From the NCBI GenBank assembly GCA_036346395.1, contig CM070609.1, positions 31,687,223 to 31,751,222 of the forward strand: 64,000 bases of DNA. Reading direction: 5' to 3'. The notes below the pieces were generated by a model, which saw only the letters and a program-made list of their open reading frames with translations, was not told the DNA's origin and did not search any database. A program made the translations under genes and the position numbers. Source of the DNA: Hsuehochloa calcarea (taxonomy: Eukaryota > Streptophyta > Magnoliopsida > Poales > Poaceae). This document shows positions 11,315 to 21,469 of this stretch, in pieces; within the stretch, counting starts at the first letter, position 1, and each line of letters begins with the position of its first letter.

Positions 11315-12873
11315 TGTAGGATCAAGGATAACCGACTAGAGGGGGGTGAATAGGAGGTTTCTAAAATTTCTAGATCAAATTACTCAAATTAGCAAGATAC
11401 ACTAATCAAAGATATTTATCACAAGCTATGAGCTATAAAATTAAGTGCAATAAGTAAAGACAAGAATTAACCGCACAAGGACAAGGAGGTTTTTCCCATG
11501 GTATCGAAGATTTGTCGATCTTCACTAGTCCACGTTGAGGAAGCTTGATTCACTCAAGCCGGCTCCACAAATTAAGCCTTCCCTCGTAATCACTTGGTTG
11601 TTCTTCCTCCTCTCCGGAGTTGGTGAACACCGACCAATCACAACCGGCGACGGGTCTCTTCACAAGCTTCTTGAAGAGATCACCGCGCAACCTCCGCCAA
11701 GTCGTCTAGGTGCCGACAAGCACCAAGAGAATAGACCTTGACCTTCACTTGACGGCAATCAAGAGCCAAAGGATCAACTAATAATGCAATGCTCTTGTTT
11801 TTTCTCACAACCTCACAAATGTGTGCAAAGAGAGTAAATGAGGAGTGAGAGGAGTGCTCAAGGCTCAAATGAATTGAATGAATGCTCAACAACACGTCCT
11901 TGAGCTGGTGGGGGTGCATTTATACCCCCCACAACCAAATATGACCGTTATGCAGAAAATCAGACAAAATTGTGGAAATCGAACTTCCGCTGTAAGGTGC
12001 GGAACTTCCGCTCTTCAATCGAGTGCATCGTAACGGTCATTACGGTGAGCATTAAATGCTCTGATCTAGCCGTTGGATTTATGTGCGGAACTTCCGCCAA
12101 CTAGATTTCGGTTCTTCCGATAATCGGAAGATCCGCTCATTCCACAGCGGAACTACCGCACTTGCGAAAACGGCTAAGTCCCCAAAAAGGGTGCTCTCTG
12201 GAAAAAACCGACCGCAAATATTTCGGAGCAACCGATAATCGGAACTTCCGCTCGTATCATTGCGGAACTTCCGCTTCGAAATCGGCTAAGTCCCGGAACG
12301 ACGCTCTGGAAAAATCAAACCGCAAAGTTTTCGGAGCAACCGATAATCGGAACTTCCGCTCGTATCATGGCGGAACTTCCGCGCTTCGAGAAATCGGCTA
12401 AGTCCCGAAAATGGATGCTCTCTGGAAAAATCAAACCGCAAAGTTTTCGGAAGAACCGCACAGCGGAAGTTCCGCAGTATCAACGCCGGAACTTCCGATT
12501 GTGTACTGAGAAGAAGATTTTTCTTTTGAAACCAGACCAAAAGAACATGCATGATCCTAAGTTGATCCAAAGGCATAATGAGATGCTTTCAAGCTACTAG
12601 ACAAGCTCCCCCTTAATAGTACGACATTTATCCTGAAATCCGGTCTTCCTCCATACTCCAAAGACCGGTAAAATTCAAAGGGGTCCTAGTCTATTTGTAC
12701 CTTGCCTTTGAGATCAACTCCATCTTCTCAACATTCTTTGACATGCAGCTCCTTGGTTTCACTTTGTCATTTGGGACTATGCCTTGTAATCACTTCAACA
12801 AACATATTAGTCCTATATTCACATAATGTCATTAATTACCAAAATACAATTTTTAGGGGCCTAGATGCTTTCA
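11315..12873 (-). repeat. 5' LTR of inner copia element
   Basis: It is 1,559 bp with TG...CA ends and nearly identical to 1835-3401. The TATA-like box is at about 11917-11924. The U3 dyad array (about 11970-12500) is where the two LTRs differ most. Several dyads are shortened or lost in one copy and intact in the other, for example around 12271-12310 and 12450-12490. Confidence 0.93.
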
Positions 12874-12878
12874 CCGCA
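12874..12878. repeat. Target-site duplication CCGCA (mate at 1830-1834)
   Basis: The pentamer CCGCA directly follows the inner element's right end and directly precedes its left end at 1830-1834. This is exactly the 5-bp duplication left by copia integrase. It also shows the outer LTR was continuous before the insertion. Confidence 0.95.
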
Positions 12879-12954
12879 CAGCAGTAGTTCCGCAGTTATA
12901 ACGACGGAACTACCGATTATCCTAAGAAAAACAGCACTGGCTTTCACAATAGTT

Positions 12955-13325
12955 TCAATTGCAAAACACATTTGCCAATTGATGAGACATGCCAACAAAG
13001 ATCACAGGTAAGATCCCCAATAAGTTACAAAACACATTTGCCAACTTTAGAATCATACCACAAGGAATAAGATACATGGACTCAAACCATTTGTAAAATA
13101 CATTTGCAAACTCAAGTCACATACCACAAGAATCATGCATGAGCATCAACTATTTGCAAAACACATTCACAAATAATAGCATCATGCCACAAGGCTAAGG
13201 TGCATGGACTTCAACCATTTGTAAAACACATTTGCAAATTATAGTCCCATGCTATAAGAATTAAATGCATGAGCCTCGGCTATTTGCAAAACACATTCGC
13301 AAATAATTGCTCCATGCATAGATGG
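12955..13325. repeat. Tandem-like array of 'aaaacacatttgcaaa' units
   Basis: About six degenerate copies of a roughly 60-bp unit share 'ttgcaaaacacatt' and 'catgccacaag' segments, alternating between 'accatttgtaaaac' and 'ctatttgcaaaac' versions. Lies inside the outer LTR. Confidence 0.75.
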
Positions 13326-13509
13326 GCTAGAGCAAGCACAATGGCTATCAACACATGACTAACTCATGCTACTAGTCAAGACCCATCTTAATAGTACGGT
13401 AACATATACTAACAATCTGGTCTTTCAACCAAACACCAAGACTGGTAAAAGACTAGGAACAATCCTTAGCCCTAGCTAGTCATACCTTTGCCTTAATCAA
13501 CTTCTTAAA

Positions 13510-13935
13510 GCTTGATGATGCACATCTTCACTTCAAGTTTGGGTCCTTGACTTTCACAATCATCAACACACGATGATTTTCTTCACTTCGGGATCTTGTC
13601 TTGAACATCATCAACACATAATGATTTCTTCAACCCGAGTCTTGATATGCATCAACACATGATGCATTCTTTCACTTGACCTCCATCAACACATGATGGG
13701 TCTTCTCTTGACTTGATGATCAACTCAAGATCATCTCCTCTTCTTGATACGCATCAACATATGATACATCCTTCACTAGTCCTTCATCGACACATGATGG
13801 GTCTACTTCTTGAACATCATCAACACACGATGATTCTCATTTCTTCAAGCTCTTTACATGCATCAACACATGATGCATCTTCTTCTAACACCTTCACTTG
13901 ATGACGATCAACTCATGATGCCATCCCAAGTTTTC
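13510..13935. repeat. Array of CATCA-ACACA-TGATG dyads
   Basis: About ten or more copies of 'catcaacacatgatg' or close variants, separated by 25-40 bp of variable sequence rich in cttcacttg. Each unit is an inverted repeat (CATCA...TGATG) with a 5-bp loop. Irregular spacing and the eukaryotic retroelement context exclude a CRISPR array. Confidence 0.85.
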
Positions 13936-14052
13936 AACACCTTGGAACATAACCTATTCATCCAACTCATGAAAAATGTTAGTTCCACCATATGATTATC
14001 ATTAATTACCACACCATACCATTAACTCATAATGGTGGGACAAGATACTTCA

Positions 14053-14614
14053 ATCTTTCTCTCTTTGGTAATTGATGATAACCACTTCAATTGCACATAA
14101 ATTAAATGTAGATAATTGAGAGTAACACAACATGAGTATATATGAACTACACAAGTTTATATATACTCACATTATGAGTATACAAGAACTACACAAGTTT
14201 TATATACTCAAGACATGAGTATACAAGAACTACACAAGTTTTATATACTCAAAAAGGATATGTTTCAAAGTAGATATCCAAATATATGTGGAAAATAAAA
14301 TATGGATGAATGCTAATGAAACCACAAAATATAGAGTGAACTCCCCCTAAATGTGTGCATACACAAATGTGTAATAGGAACATATGCACATATTCAAGTT
14401 ATCGTTATGGTGGGGTTCAACCTATATTTTGGATCTGGGGAATGCAACAATATATAAGAGTATAAAGTCTAATGCATATCTCGTTGAATTTCACCTTTAT
14501 ATCTAAATGAGACTGCACACTAGATATAATAATAAAATGTTAGTCTCACAAATAGATTTGTCATTAATCACCAAAACACTCTATTAACTTATAATGGCGG
14601 GTCTAGATCCTTCA
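14053..14614 (-). mobile_element. Collapsed interior and partial second LTR of outer copia element
   Basis: After the outer LTR end comes a remnant with a polypurine complement and 'actccccctaaatgtgtgcatac', similar in layout to the inside edge of the inner element. From about 14440 to 14614 the sequence resembles 48259-48436 and ends gatccttca like an LTR terminus. Flanking pentamers cagcg (657-661) and cggcg (14615-14619) differ at one base and may be the old target duplication. The gag-pol interior appears deleted. Confidence 0.5.
14132..14252. repeat. Three tandem 41-42-bp units with hairpin arms
   Basis: Units start at 14132, 14174 and 14215. Each begins atgagtata and ends tatatactca, so each unit can fold on itself (GAGTATA...TATACTC). 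The second and third are nearly identical. Confidence 0.85.
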
Positions 14615-15286
14615 CGGCGGAAGATGGCGACGAAGAGTTCAGTGGTGGCTTTTCTTCTTCGTGCAATTCCAGCGGCTATGCAATGATCGCGAGTTGGCGG
14701 CTAGTGTTTTCGAGGACGGTGAGGCTTGGGGTGCAGAAAACGAGGGTCGGGGTGCCCTTAAATAGGCGACGATGAGGTGTCCTCAAGAAACACGGCGGTG
14801 AAGGCGTGTTGGACTCGGAGAAGGAAGTCTGCGTCGGGGACGACAGGCAGACCTGATAGGTGGGACCCACCCGGTAGTGGCTGTAGCTTGGGCGCGAGAT
14901 GCAGTTGCGATGCGTGGCGGTGAAGGTGGGTTGGGCGGTGGTTGGACTGGGTTGAGGAAGAAATGGGCCAAGGGGAATAGGGTTTGAGCTCAAAGATTTT
15001 CATGAGATTTCAAATAGCTTTTCTAATTTAGAAATACCATAAAATCCAAATGGCAAATTAAAAATAGCAAATGAACTCAGAAAATTTCTAGAAAATATTT
15101 TCAAGTACAAAGAACTCAAATAAAATAGTTTTAGAATTAATTTATATTCATATTAGTCACATTAAATTATTTTGACATTTGAAAGTCTAATTTAAGCTCG
15201 ATTAAATTCAAATAAAATGTGGTTAATTTTTCTAAGGGACTAAATTACTTAAAAGGTTTTGAAACTCAAAAAATTGGGATGTTACA
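14615..15286 (-). mobile_element. Gypsy-type LTR, start portion
   Basis: On the minus strand the LTR begins TGTAACATCCCAATTTTTTG at 15286. It continues through AT-rich sequence to 'ctcaaaccctattcccc' and a CT-rich, then GC-rich block. This layout is characteristic of grass Gypsy LTRs. It resumes at 661-1 beyond the copia nest. Short frames here are LTR sequence, not genes. Confidence 0.65.
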
Positions 15287-15965
15287 AGTAGCCACTGTTG
15301 TTAAAATTATTGTGCCATGGCAAGGTATGTCATTGGTCTTAGTTGAGAAAAATGATTTCCACTCAAGCAAGAGATTGTAAAGTAAATGGGGTGCGGGTGG
15401 CACTCGACAACGAGGCGAACCAATCTTGGAGTAGTATAAATAGGGGTCACCAATGCACACCTTCACCACCAGCCATTCTCATCCATCCGCACATACACTC
15501 ACAAAAGAGGAGAAACTCTGCTCAATTCTTCCATGGTAGAGGAGAGAAAGATGGAAGAAGACGAGGGATTTAGGGATTTCTCACTGGAGGCCATCAAGTA
15601 GCAATTGGGGGTAAAATTGGCATCCATATGCTGCAATGAGGGATACGGCTGATGACGGTGAGATCGACAGCTGCTACAGTTATTTGAGGCGTTGGAAACA
15701 AGGTGATGCGCATATGTAGGAGAGAGACGAGTAGAGAGAGAGTAGGTGTGAGAGAAGGGGAGGCATTGGAGGTGGTGATGCGGCAACAAAGGGAAGGAGA
15801 AGGAGTCGGATGAGAGAGAAAGGAAGCAGCACATGGGAGATGAAGAAGAAAGGAAGCAGCACATGGGAGATGAAGAAGAAAGGAAGGAAAGAGAGGTGGT
15901 GATCCAACCGGTGAGATGCTATCTCGTTAGATTGTGAGTGAACTCTATAACGTTCGTTAGTTTTT
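15287..15965. other. Non-coding stretch with TATA-like box and purine-rich repeats
   Basis: A good TATA motif (TATAAATAGGGG, about 15435-15446) is followed by CA-rich leader-like sequence. After that comes a purine-rich block (about 15530-15900). No reading frame of substance follows, so this may be a promoter of an LTR or MITE remnant. No gene is supported. Confidence 0.35.
15821..15890. repeat. 30-bp tandem duplication, purine-rich
   Basis: The unit aggaagcagcacatgggaga plus tgaagaagaa occurs at 15821-15850 and 15851-15880, and starts a third time at 15881. Confidence 0.9.
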
Positions 15966-16730
15966 GGGCCTGTTTAGCATATATAGCTGTAACTTTTCTA
16001 GAAAGTAGTTTTCGGCTAGCTATATAGCTAAAGGGTTGAATGGCTGAACGGCTAAGCTGAAGACGTTTAGTGTTTGGCAGGTTGCCTTTTGCATTGGCTG
16101 GCTGGCTGTTCTAAGTTGAAAATATCTGAAATGCCCCTGAGACAAATGACGGCAATTAACAATAACTAACAATTATTAACAACAACTTACAACAACTAAC
16201 GACAATTGACGGCAATTAACGTTACATATATGGGATCATTGCTTTGAACTTTCGCATATCCATTCCTTTGGGATCTACACAAATTTTATTCCAAACAATA
16301 ATCAAATTTCCCTGGTTAGGAAAATGAAAAAAAAAAACTAGATCTACACAGGCGGCAGTGCATCGGGAAGAGGCGTAGGCCAGGGTAGCGGTGCCAAGGG
16401 AGGCCGGTGGAGGCAGGCAGGCGACGTCGAGAGGTGGGCAGTGGGTGGCGGAGAGAGAGGCATGGGTGGAGTGGGGAATCAAATGGGCGGGGAGATGTGT
16501 GGATTGAGCTTTTATACCTGGTATGAGGTGGGTAAATAAGTTGAACTTTCAAAGGCGAATACTTAATTCAAACCTGTAAAAGTCACCGAAGCTGGCCCTC
16601 GGTGGGTTTTGGCTTCTCCGAGTTATGAGAGGTTTTTGGCTTCTCTAAAAGCTATATCGAGAAGTCAGGTGTTTGGGACGGCTTATGGCTTGTCAAAGGG
16701 AAAAGCTACAGCTAAAGCCGGTCCAAACAT
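15966..16730. mobile_element. Probable non-autonomous DNA transposon (about 0.77 kb)
   Basis: The left end reads GGGCCTGTTTAG... with tagctgtaacttttc. The reverse complement of the right end reads gtttggaccggctttagctg and then tagcttttcc. Grass hAT/PIF-type MITEs often start GGGCCTGTTTGG. The inverted similarity supports an element, but the right terminus lacks a clean ccaaacaggccc and I cannot define a target duplication. Confidence 0.4.
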
Positions 16731-16934
16731 CTTTCTCTATAGTACAACGGCACCTCTGGAAAAAAATACTGATAAAAAACTCAGGCTATCGTATTGAAGT
16801 TAAGAGAAGCAACATGAACATGAACATAGATGCGTGACAAAGAGCAAAATGAAACGTAGCGAATTTCTCAGCCAAAAGCATGAATTTTAAGACAAAGTCA
16901 AGCCAGCGGCTGAGCAATGTATAATAGAATTATT

Positions 16935-17089
16935 AAGGATTTACCATTATAAATAGATGTATTTTAGGATTTACCCTTTGATGTTTCACCGACATGTGTT
17001 TCGTGTTTCTTAGAATCACATGTCAGTGAAACATCGAGTGATAAATTCTCAAATATATCTATCTTCTAATAGTAAATCATCAAATCCTC
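16935..17089. mobile_element. Fold-back MITE, about 155 bp
   Basis: Nearly the whole segment is one imperfect hairpin. The left arm (about 16935-16998) contains 'aggatttac' and 'gatgtttcaccgacatgtg'. The right arm (about 17018-17089) contains the complementary 'cacatgtcagtgaaacatc' and 'aaatcct'. The loop is about 19 bp. Confidence 0.75.
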
Positions 17090-17164
17090 CCTATACAATT
17101 TGCATCATTGCAATTTGCACATCGTCCATTCTCATGAACTTCAATGCACAATATAACATCGATT

Positions 17165-17585
17165 TTTTTCAATAATATATTTTTAAATAGAATTACAGAA
17201 ATAAATGTTCATTTAATAAAATTATAAAAATAAGCTTGTGTCACCATTTCAAATAGCAACATGCCCCTATTGCTAGTTGGATTGGTAACTGCATCTCTAT
17301 TGCCAACCAAACAATGCAAAGCTAACCTGGAGTATAAAGCCGTACGGTTATAATGTGATTGGCCATTTCACCGGCCATGCTACCTGAGAGGAGCAGATAT
17401 GGACCACAAAGATTGATAGGCTGAAGGGATCGATTGGTCGGCGGCAGAGATGGTGTATCATGAACAACAGGTTTGTAGATTGAAGAATCTAGTTGAAACA
17501 GCGACAGAAGCCTATTTTTATAATTTTATTAAATAGATATTTATTTATGTAATTCTATTATAAATATATTATTTTAAAACAGTCA
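17165..17585. mobile_element. Element bounded by long AT-rich inverted repeats
   Basis: The left arm (about 17165-17235) and right arm (about 17508-17585) are about 65-75 bp and strongly complementary, sharing 'ttataattttattaaat', 'atttattt' and 'taattctatt'. The arms enclose about 270 bp of mixed sequence. Long-TIR non-autonomous transposon is the simplest reading. The superfamily is unclear because no diagnostic terminus is visible. Confidence 0.6.
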
Positions 17586-18026
17586 TGTAACATCACCCAA
17601 TGCAAGTATGCAACACTGCTAATCTGCCCATAATCTACCAGACTGCCAGGCCAAAAAAAGAAGGCGTGACAGCTTTGTAGATGGAAGAAGCCAGTTCAAT
17701 GAGGATACGTTTCAGTTTCGCTTTACATAATCACAGGCAATATGCTTTCTTGCTTTGATATGATATGGTAGCTATAGAGTTAAAATAGCTGCACAATGTG
17801 AATATTTCATGAAAGCGAGCTACCAAATTGATCAACAAAAAGAACATGAAAAAAAGGTGCAGAAACTAGGATCAGTGCATCCACTCTTCCAATTCAGTAC
17901 GATCATAAACATGGTACTCATTTCCACTTCAAGGAGATGACAAACTACTTATTTCCTAAATTTTAATACTTAATATGTTATCCGTAACTATGTACAGAGT
18001 CTGAACTGTTTGGGTAAGACCTTTCA
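17586..18026 (-). other. 3' flank / likely 3' UTR of the RBR gene
   Basis: AT-rich sequence following the stop codon of the RBR ligase on the minus strand. No reading frame is supported, and the polyadenylation site cannot be fixed. Confidence 0.5.
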
Positions 18027-20232
18027 CTAGCGCCCACAATTCTTACAATAATGACGATCTTTTTTCATTGGGGCAGCACAATGATAGCAGAAGTATTGTT
18101 TGCACCTACAAAACAAAACAAAAAAATGTATTCGTGACATGGTGAAGACTGAAAAAAAAATCAGCAACAATATTCAATACGTGGTTAGCCAGTGTTTACA
18201 GAACCTGTAAGATTTTATTACAAGAACATATGTAAATTTGAATTCTGTAACTAATTTTGTCCTAAAGTTTAGTTCCATATTTAAACAACAAAAATTGATC
18301 TAAATTTTGCTTGCCAGTTGGCAGGTAGTATCAACTTGTTGATTAATATGGTTATAAAATTGGTGGAACAAATTGTGGCAACAGAAATCTACTGGAAACC
18401 AAACTAAAACCACAAGCTTCCAAAATCAAATTGCTATAAGCATATAAGTTGACAGGAAACAGTGCTTTACTGTTCAAATCAACCATGGGCCATTATACCC
18501 GATCCAGGTACTCACTGCATTTGACAAGCTACTGGCTGTTACCGGCTAGTTTCCATGTGAAATAGAACCGTAGTTGGATGAAGGAACCTACTTGTGGCTC
18601 TTATTTCTATCGAAATATCTCTTCACCTATAGCCTATAAGGAGGGGTTATGTCTTGAAACATGAATAATGAAAAGCTATCAGATATTCCCTCTGTTACAA
18701 AATAATAAGGCATGTAGTTTTCTAGTCTTGTTGCAAAATATAAGGTGTGCGCGAAAAAATAATGATTATTTTCTTGTTTTACCCTCATTTAGTTACCCTC
18801 TATTTTTCAACATTCTCACTCATTTTTTTTAAAAAAAAAAAAATCTCACTCTCATATCAGGGAGTAGTTTAACCTACATAGTAAGCAGCACTACAGGCTG
18901 GTTAGTTACATTATGATGGGACTTGAAAAGTACTATGCGTACTTTGAACTGTGTAATTATGGATCTTTCAACAGCATGGAACATGGACTGTTAATATCAG
19001 GGTCACCAACAGAACTAGATGAAGGTGGAGAAAGGAAGATGTCCCAAAAAATAGATTTGACATGTGTCAACCCTTTGTGATCACTACCGAGTAACAACTG
19101 TTAGACTGCCCCGTCTCTTTTCATTGTACATGAACAGAGGAATAATTTTACCAACTGGTTTCCTTACTCTGTCTTGTTGCCATTATATCATCCACTATCT
19201 TAGTCTAAGAAAGGGGCACAAAATTGCAACAGGAGCATGGTTAGATAGATAAACTACCTGCATGTTATTTGCAAGCACCCAGTGATCCTCGAGACATACA
19301 TCTTGCACTTGGGGCACCTCTGCCATTTCTTCTTGCCAGCAAGCTTCTTAAACATAAGATCATCCTCCCCCTTCTCGTCATTCTTCCTGAATTCCTTGCA
19401 TATGATCCCCTCGTGCCACGGCACACGGCACCGTGCGCAGAACATCCGGTGGCAGTGCGGGCACTCCGTCTCCCTGATCTTCACCGTGCCATCATTGTCA
19501 TTGATCAGCAACGCTGAGCAATCCTTGAACGGGCAGTAGTACTTATCATCCCCCAGGGCCAACTCACACAGATCGACGCTCCAGCGATCGATGAGCTCGC
19601 GCGGGATGATATCCCGGCACAGATCTATCTCAACGAAGCCCTCCTCGCATTCGGGGTCAGGGCACCCGATCACGGCCACGCTCTCGCCGACCTTGGCGGC
19701 GACGTACCTCCCGATACAGCTATTGCAGAACGCGTGGGCACAGTAACTCACAAGAAACTGCTCTGAAACCTGAACCTTCTCCATGCAGATGCTGCACTTG
19801 AAGCGGTTGCGCTTCCGCCGCTTCTTCTTGGAATCGCTCGGTTCATCTTCTACATTGCGCCAGATTAGAACAATTAGGCAAGCAACAAGCGAATTGCGCG
19901 CATCTATGCATCAAGACTCAAAAGTGGATAAGTAGATTGATACCTTCCGAAGATAGCTTGCGCTTGCCCTTGCGGTCGGGAGGGGATTCTTCGGCTGATT
20001 CTTGAGGCGTGGAGACACCGGCGGGGTGAGAGGAGGACGAGGGGGCGGCGGGGGAAGAGGAGGAGGAGGAGGGTGTGGTAGTTGGGGCGCGAGAGGAGTC
20101 GAGGGAGAGAAGAATGGCCTGCTGGATCTGGATCTCCTCGGCGCTGTAGGAAGCGGCGAGGAAGGCGCGGCAGTCGTCCTCGTCAGAGGATATGTAGATG
20201 GGGCAGTGCGGGTCTGCGGCGGAGGCCTCCAT
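18027..20232 (-). CDS. RBR-type (RING1-IBR-RING2) E3 ubiquitin ligase, 319 aa, 3 exons
   Basis: Exons on the minus strand are 20232-19944, 19849-19258 and 18105-18027. The introns are GT-AG, phases join exactly (960 bp including stop), and the start is the ATG of MEASAADPHC. RING1 uses C115, C118, C133, H135, C138, C141, C159 and C164. The IBR uses C202, C207, C226, C229, C234, C237, H242 and C247. RING2 has CPKC (275-278), ITGC with the presumed catalytic C288, then C293, C295, C300 and C303, and is completed only by the tiny exon 3 (26 codons including stop). RBR ligases accept ubiquitin on the RING2 Cys from an E2 bound at RING1. The N-terminus has a SUMO-interaction-like IYISSDEDD (13-20) and a UIM-like EEIQIQQAILLS (32-43), then a Ser/Pro-rich linker and a basic patch (KKKRRKR). 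No membrane anchor is seen. The target is unknown. Intron 2 is 1,152 bp. Confidence 0.93.
18685..18850. repeat. Stowaway-like MITE remnant in RBR intron 2
   Basis: 'attccctctgttacaaaataataagg' type sequence resembles the common grass MITE terminus CTCCCTCYG. No matching right end is found. An oligo-T/oligo-A junction lies at about 18825-18842. Confidence 0.3.
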
Positions 20233-21469
20233 GGCCGGCGAGGGGTGGTGTTCAGCCAGCGGCGGCGGTTCGTCCTACTTTCGATCCGTCTCGGGATGGG
20301 GAGCGGGGCCGCTTCGTCGGGCAGTCGCGGCTTGTAACGGCGGGGATTGCGGGACGCGTCACGCGTGGACGGGTGGGATTCCGTGATTCCGGAGGGAGAG
20401 AGGACTGAGGCGTCAGAAAGCGCAAGCTCTCAAACGATTGGAAGGTTTAATCCGTTAATAGGCCTCAGATAAGGATCAGTGGGCAGTGGCTTCCTTCCAA
20501 TGTTTGTCAATTTCCTCTCATCTTTTCCTATATATTTATACTGATTTGCTAAATAGCATGCACTTGTTTTTCCCCCCTATTTTATCAGGCATTTTTCTGG
20601 CTGTGCGATTTGCTTTGCAACGGGAGATCTGTTTGATGTGTTTATTGAGTTCACAAATCAAAACACGCTAGCGGGCAAGCTCCCGTAAATTCATTTTTTT
20701 TTTCTTCTGAAATCTACGTGGATGACTCGTTTACCAAGCTTTTGTTCGCTAGATGTGGATGCGGCCGGGTGGGTTTCATTTAATTATTCGTCGATGCATG
20801 GACAACAACTCACAAACGGACAAGCAAGTAAAATTTTAACCAAAATTCCTCGGTCGTCACAGCCAGTGGCAACTGAATTGAAAGGGAGTTTCTACCGCAC
20901 GCGTGACTCCCGCAAGGCCAAGAGCCCTCGATCGGGGGCCATTACTGACGACATTGTTGGAACCTGGGAAAAGGCACACACGTACGCCACAGCAGCAACA
21001 AACACGCACGGCTGGAAGGAAACTAGAGTACGCCTCTCCACTCGGCTAGCTCGCTACACCTTCATATGCCAACTTGGAGGCTTTTGCTAGAACTTAGAGA
21101 AACACTTCACACACACACACACACACACACGCGTGCGAACCTGCGGACGCGATGATGGGTGGACCATCGGGCGCCCAACGGAGAGAGGACCAGCATGCAA
21201 ATGACAGCCATCTTAACTAGTGCAGCGGCAGAAGCCATTGCGTAGCAAGAATTTTAAAGAAGGTTAAAGTCTTATCTCTTGTTGAATAATTTATTTAATC
21301 TGTTTAATAGAACATATTATCAGTGGTATATTTTAGCATATTTTATTTGTAGTAAAACAATTAATTTAGCATTGAATAAATTTTGTAAATAGTATGCCTG
21401 AAAAATAAAATAAAAAAACGATGTCATGCCTTGCTAACAAAATATTGTACATGTGTTATTGATATCTAA
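20233..21469. other. RBR gene upstream region and intergenic DNA
   Basis: GC-rich sequence just above the RBR start (20233-20420, plus-strand numbering) probably holds its 5' UTR and a TATA-less promoter. Beyond it the DNA is intergenic. A 122-codon plus-strand frame at 20722-21090 has no recognisable domain or gene context and is not called. A (CA)n run is at 21108-21130. Confidence 0.45.
21108..21130. repeat. (CA)n microsatellite
   Basis: About eleven uninterrupted CA dinucleotides, followed by gcgtgcg. Confidence 0.95.

Larger units (their letters stand above)
1835..12873 (-). mobile_element. Ty1-copia retrotransposon, SIRE/Maximus-like, 11.0 kb
   Basis: This is a structurally complete element on the minus strand: 5' LTR 11315-12873, primer-binding site 11296-11314, gag 11257-9335, pol about 9322-6164, a third ORF about 5192-3833, polypurine tract about 3403-3417, and 3' LTR 1835-3401. 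The host pentamer CCGCA occurs immediately outside both ends (1830-1834 and 12874-12878). The copia order (protease, integrase, RT, RNase H), a gag with two zinc knuckles, a stop between gag and pol, and an extra 3' ORF all fit the SIRE/Maximus lineage. The LTRs are about 1.56 kb and differ by roughly 8-9 substitutions in the first 600 bp, so the insertion is fairly recent. Pol is broken, so it is probably no longer autonomous. The lineage name is inferred from architecture. Confidence 0.93.
12879..14052 (-). mobile_element. Outer copia-type LTR, second half
   Basis: This continues the LTR of 662-1834 and ends ...gatacttca at 14052, followed by a polypurine-type complement (atctttctctctttgg) like that of the inner element. 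It is built largely of repeats: a stretch of 'atttgcaaaacacattygcaaat' type units at about 12955-13325, and 'catcaacacatgatg' units at about 13510-13935. No coding sequence. Confidence 0.7.

Noticed and set aside
13510..13935. CRISPR-like pattern of repeats and spacers
   Set aside because: Repeat units vary, spacing is irregular, and the array sits in a plant LTR; no cas genes.
15435..15446. TATA box implying a host gene
   Set aside because: No coding sequence follows within a plausible distance; more likely part of a transposable-element remnant.
20722..21090. 122-codon plus-strand reading frame
   Set aside because: No domain, no convincing promoter or splice context, runs into a microsatellite.
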